This document shows positions 59,928 through 64,000 of a stretch of DNA of 64,000 nucleotides, piece by piece. The stretch's first letter is position 1. The number at the start of each line of letters is the position of its first letter. The notes below the pieces were generated by a model. The model saw only the letters and a list, made by a program, of their open reading frames with translations. It was not told the DNA's origin and did not search any database. The DNA comes from Anisakis pegreffii (lineage: Eukaryota; Nematoda; Chromadorea; Rhabditida; Anisakidae): the NCBI GenBank assembly GCA_035041965.1, contig JAPYMA010000272.1, forward strand, positions 109,033 to 173,032, read 5' to 3'. The position numbers and the translations under genes are program-made.

Positions 59928-61312
59928 AAATTGCTTGTAAAACATCGAAGGTTGAAGATATAATGATGAAATAGTCGGTAAACATTCTGCTTACTGCTAG
60001 CCACTTTCAGATCTGCGTATAAAATATCGGAAAAGAGAGTGATAAAGTACAAGAAATTTGAAATGAATGGATGACAAAATTGTTTTTTCTTTCATTTGTA
60101 TTCTTAGGAAATGAATTGTCATGGTATTTGTTTCGTGAATCGTTCGTTCAGCTTCCCCTGCTCCAGGAACACAGTTCAACTGACCATGTGGATGCAACTG
60201 GTTCGCCTAAACATTTTCTAAAGGTATGGAAATTTATTTGAAAATATAAGCAGCATCATGATGCACATAAGCACCACTAATGAAATGTAAGCAACACCAC
60301 AAATCAGAAATTCTGACTAAGCAAGAGATCAAAAAACGTCCATCAACATTCTTTTCTAACTTTATTTTAGAGCAGCTTATGATATTGATAAGGAGGGTAA
60401 AATCATGGCTCGTTCATTTCAGCAGTTTTTTTCAAAATATTGCAGTTACTGTGAGCGGAATGTCGTTAATTTGTGGTGGTTGGCATGCGAAATTTTTCGA
60501 AACTTTTTAAATGCTCGTTGGATTACGAAGAAATGGTAATAACGATGAAAATGATTTGCAATTGCACTCAATTTTTTCGAAGGTAAATTTAATCCTTCCA
60601 AAAATCCGATGACTAATGATACTGATAAGGCGAAAAATGTGAGAGTGAAGCACAATTAAATATCTTTCCATCTGTTGGCAACTGACAACATTCATAATAG
60701 TCCTTTTTTGCGTTTCACCCTTCATACGGCACTGAATCATCCATACAAAAGGTAACGAACACTATCGAAAATGAGTCGTCCGATCAAATGGTTAAAGCTT
60801 GTTTACGAATCCAAGAAGATAGAATTAGACTTATCTTTATGATTAAAAATAGATCGTAAGGTTCAACATCACTGAGAATGAATCATTTGCTTAAAAATGT
60901 ACTGTTCGATGGATTAGGCGGCCATAAAAATTGCAATTTTTGTTGCTTAAATTGCAAAAATTGCAATGTATCATTTGAAATTATTTTCAGAAAGCACTGT
61001 CGCAAAAAAATCAGTTGTCAAACTGATATGAACGAAACGATGAAAACGATTTGCAGTTGCATTCAGTTTTATCATAGCTACATCTCATGCTTCCAAAAAA
61101 AAAACCTATGAGTAATGCTATGACAAGGTGAAAATTATCAGCTTAATGCTCTATTGAACACTATTCCAATTAACAACCGCAAATATTTACCATATTGATT
61201 TGCAGTATTTATCAGTGCTCTTTGCACTATTCCAATTCTATTCCAATTAACAACCGCAATATTGTATCAGTGGGTTTTTAGTGCATTTTCAATGATTGTA
61301 AAGCAATAGGTT
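59928..61312. repeat. Right arm of the 1.4-kb inverted repeat
   Basis: Mirror of 57980-59377. The outer end is fixed by 'gcaataggtt' against 'aacctattgc' on the left, and the inner end by 'aaattgc' against 'gcaattt'. I see no target-site duplication outside the arms, so an inverted duplication or an assembly fold-back is as likely as a foldback transposon. Confidence 0.9.
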
Positions 61313-63500
61313 AGTTGACAGCGATGCATCATACAGATCAAAAGAAGGATCAAATCAGAATGAAACATCAAAAGAATAATAATCAGAATCAGAATGAAAC
61401 CTGGTCTTATTTGTTGCAAAAGACGTGCCATACGTTGTCCTCTCAATTACACGAGCATCGCTCGTTGACCACCACAAAAAAATGACCCGTCACCAAAATT
61501 CGGATTTTTAAAGATGACCCGAAATTTTGGAAAACAGGTCATGGGACACGAGTTAAAAACTTTTATTCAGAATATCATTCAACGATGAGAAAAATACAAC
61601 ATTTGAACTAAGCATCGCTCCAAACAAAACCTCATCAAAATATGAGACAGGGATTATCATCTCCATTAAGTAGCCATCAGCTCTGACACAGAGATTTTCG
61701 GGAACTATTTCGGGTAGTTAACACGATACACCAATTTTATAGGTGGAAAAATCTACTATTCATTCTCTGAACTCATCCTTTTAATCCGAATATTTGCACG
61801 AAATATTCGAAGAAACTCTCGAATTATTTCAGTGGCACTATTGGCAGATGATAATTATACTGGTAATTATTAAACTTTCCAGGGTTTTTTTCGCAAATGT
61901 TTCTCAAGCCACCTTACCTCGAGAAGTTATGACTCAGTCAGTCATGAGCCTGAAAAGACTTCACGCCAACAACCTAAAGAGAAGTCTAAACTCGGTGCAG
62001 AAGCTAGACCACAGCTACCTAGCTCAACATCAGCAAGTGTAGAGCTCTCAAATGCGGTGATTTCATGAAGCCAAAGGTACTGATTCATTTTGATAGAATT
62101 CAAACCCCATCTTTTAGGTTATTTTAGTGGCACTAGAAAGTGATAATAATCAAACTGGCAGGGGAAACAAGGATAACATCAGCAATGTTGTATGAATGCA
62201 TTATGATTGTAGCAAATAGATAAGCTTCGGCGAGTAACCACAAACACCTGAGAGATTTCTCTTTATAATGCATTTAGCAACATTGAACTGAGTAAAACGA
62301 TTTCATATGTGCCAGCCAATGGTCAAACCGATCATAATTCCCCCCTGTTAAGAGAAAGTGCGCACAGTGAGTCCGGGAACCCTCGTTACCTGAGGAAATG
62401 CCCCAAGGCACTACTCAGGCCAACTTACGCGCAATTCCCTATCCCCGGTCAAATCGGCGCCTTTCCCGGGCCGGGACCGCCCGTATTATATTTCGAAGAT
62501 GAATGATGATGATACCCGGGTAAGTATCATCAACATATATTAAAGTATTTTCTCCCCGATTCGCCGAGACTGCCGGTAGGCGGGGAACGCCTGTCGCATT
62601 TCCCTAAACCTAGCCCCTCTTATTGGCAGCTCGACGGGTTGGGATCACCCACGCAACCAAAATATGCCTTTTAAAAATGACCATTGGCTGCACACATGAT
62701 ATCGCTTTCAACTCAATTCAGCTGTCCCTAAACAGCACTACAACTGAGACGTTCTTCGAGTCACCACCTAGCGACTCGACTCTTCGGGTGAGTGGTCCAG
62801 GCGAACTTTCCAGACCTACCGACACCACCATAAGGCTCTTCATACCCTACATTATTGGAACTCAATTTTTGTGGGAATATTTTTAATGTGCCAGTGTAAT
62901 TACTATCAGCACTAGGCGCCCTCCCTCCCACAACTGAGACAATTGTTTTCATGCAATACCTGTGCCTCCAAAAATTCACCACTTCTAGGAGCTTATGCAA
63001 CATGCTGAGTCTGATCTAGATATCTGCAGTGAAGCATGTGCATGAAGTTCGGACCCTTCTTCAAGCCACATGCGTAAAACCTAAACAGGCCTATAACCAA
63101 CTAAGCCAGAACCGCCCGAATGTAGGTAATTTTGAGACAACATTTTCCGACTGAATGCTTGGAATTTCTGAATTTGCACTGAACATAAAGCTTGACAATT
63201 TTGAAACATCCGACTCATCCACAAACAGGTAGTTCATCCCAGGGGCTCAGGGGATGACATAAAACATTACATATTCAACATAAAAGTTATTGATACATGT
63301 TCGTGTTATGCAATTGAATTTGAAAATATATGCACAAATAATAAATTCACAAATGCACATGTAAACAACGATCAGAACTTACAAAATAACCAAATGAATG
63401 AAAATAAAATGAAGAAAGTAGAAAAAGGGGTCACTCACTACGGTTCAATTTTAATTTTGTTTTCTTTTGTCATATACATCAACCAAATAATGCGAAAAGC
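61313..63500. other. Right flank outside the S28 array; no gene recognised
   Basis: Sequence unlike the spacers. A GC-richer patch at about 62330-62830 stands out from the AT-rich surroundings, with short open frames on both strands but no family I recognise. No conserved splice pattern can be tested because there is only one copy. Confidence 0.5.
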
Positions 63501-63739
63501 ATGTGATGCTCACTCAACTGATGCTCATTTATTACGGTCCTAAGATACTAGAAAAAATAAATATTCTAAATGATGCTAAAGTTCAAAATGTTGGAAAACT
63601 GGCCTGAGATGCGTTGATGCATCCTGCATCGTGTTGTAATATCGGATGTGAGATTAAAATGTTGTCGTATAAGATTATGATCTTGAACGCTTCCATGCCA
63701 TATCCTCTTCTGTCGCAAATGTACATCTTTACCCTCATG

Positions 63740-63978
63740 TAGCGCCGACCTTTGTCCTCTTGAAGGGATGCAGAACATCTGGCCGTACATCGAACACAAT
63801 CCTGAAAAAAGCACCAATACAATAATTATATCAGCAATTCAAACCAAATATCACTATACTGTACATACCAATTCAGCTCAAAATCGAATCATCAATACTT
63901 ACCCCATTCAGTTCGCGTAACCCCACCACAACATTCGCTCCATACCATCAGCCGTGATCCATCACGCGTCCTGATATC
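63740..63978 (-). CDS. Possible two exons of an unidentified gene
   Basis: An exon candidate at 63903-63978 has a TTTCTAG acceptor and a GTAAGT donor. It reads DIRTRDGSRLMVWSECCGGV and on in its only open frame, ending in phase 1. It joins in frame to 63740-63801, which has a TTTTTTCAG acceptor, begins LCSMYGQMFC and ends before a possible GTAAAG donor. The Trp-Ser-x-Cys and Cys-Gly-Gly pieces faintly recall thrombospondin type 1 repeats, but the spacing does not fit well. Function not assigned. Confidence 0.3.
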
Positions 63979-64000
63979 CTAGAAAGAGAATCATTCACCA

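Noticed and set aside
58161..61111. Several small proteins repeated on opposite strands
   Set aside because: They are mirror images created by the inverted repeat, with no motif, splice pattern or spacer-to-spacer conservation.
62761..62800. Minus-strand HPKSRVARW, recalling the RNase H region of Ty3/gypsy elements
   Set aside because: Only about eight residues match, a stop follows at once, and no protease, reverse transcriptase or integrase motif is nearby; probably chance.

Overview
The window looks like nuclear DNA of an animal, probably a parasitic nematode. It is AT-rich, the genes are split by many short GT-AG introns, there is no bacterial gene layout, and each gene has a splice acceptor just upstream of its first ATG, as expected for spliced-leader trans-splicing. 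A clade I nematode (Trichuris or Trichinella type) is my guess and cannot be proven from the sequence alone.

The window is dominated by three tandem copies of one large gene, all on the minus strand: copy 1 (2992-16095), copy 2 (21155-35422) and copy 3 (38805-56065). I rebuilt each from splice sites, reading phase and three-way comparison. All three models are uninterrupted, with predicted lengths of about 1105, 1165 and 1325 residues. Each encodes a 16-residue signal-peptide exon, two complete peptidase family S28 domains in one chain (12 exons each, identical intron phases, Ser/Asp/His triad intact in all six domains), a Thr/Ser/Pro-rich stalk, and a short hydrophobic C-terminal tail.

The stalk is the most unusual part. 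What looks like a 174-bp satellite (39907-43115, with relatives at 4077-4505 and 21624-23950) is a tandem array of exon plus intron. Each repeat holds a 39-nt exon flanked by a TTTAAG acceptor and a GTAAGTT-type donor. Every exon has the same symmetric phase and reads as 12 whole codons plus one split codon (consensus [12 protein letters not shown] plus Arg). The stalk has 3 such exons in copy 1, 8 in copy 2 (one shortened to 18 nt) and 20 in copy 3. The last S28 exon has a conserved phase-1 donor that feeds this array, and an 86-nt terminal exon with matching phase closes it in all three copies. The stop codon seen if the last S28 exon is read through is not conserved. The product is inferred to be a secreted or surface-anchored double serine exopeptidase on a glycosylated stalk of variable length.

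Between the genes lie homologous, apparently non-coding spacers (1-2991, 16096-21154, 35423-38804, 56066-57979). The left window edge falls inside such a spacer, which suggests another copy beyond it. Other elements are nested hAT-like MITEs (20034-20881), a 1.4-kb inverted repeat (57980-61312), an (AT)n microsatellite (57469-57561), and a right-hand region (61313-64000) with no confident gene except two possible exons of an unidentified minus-strand gene near the edge.
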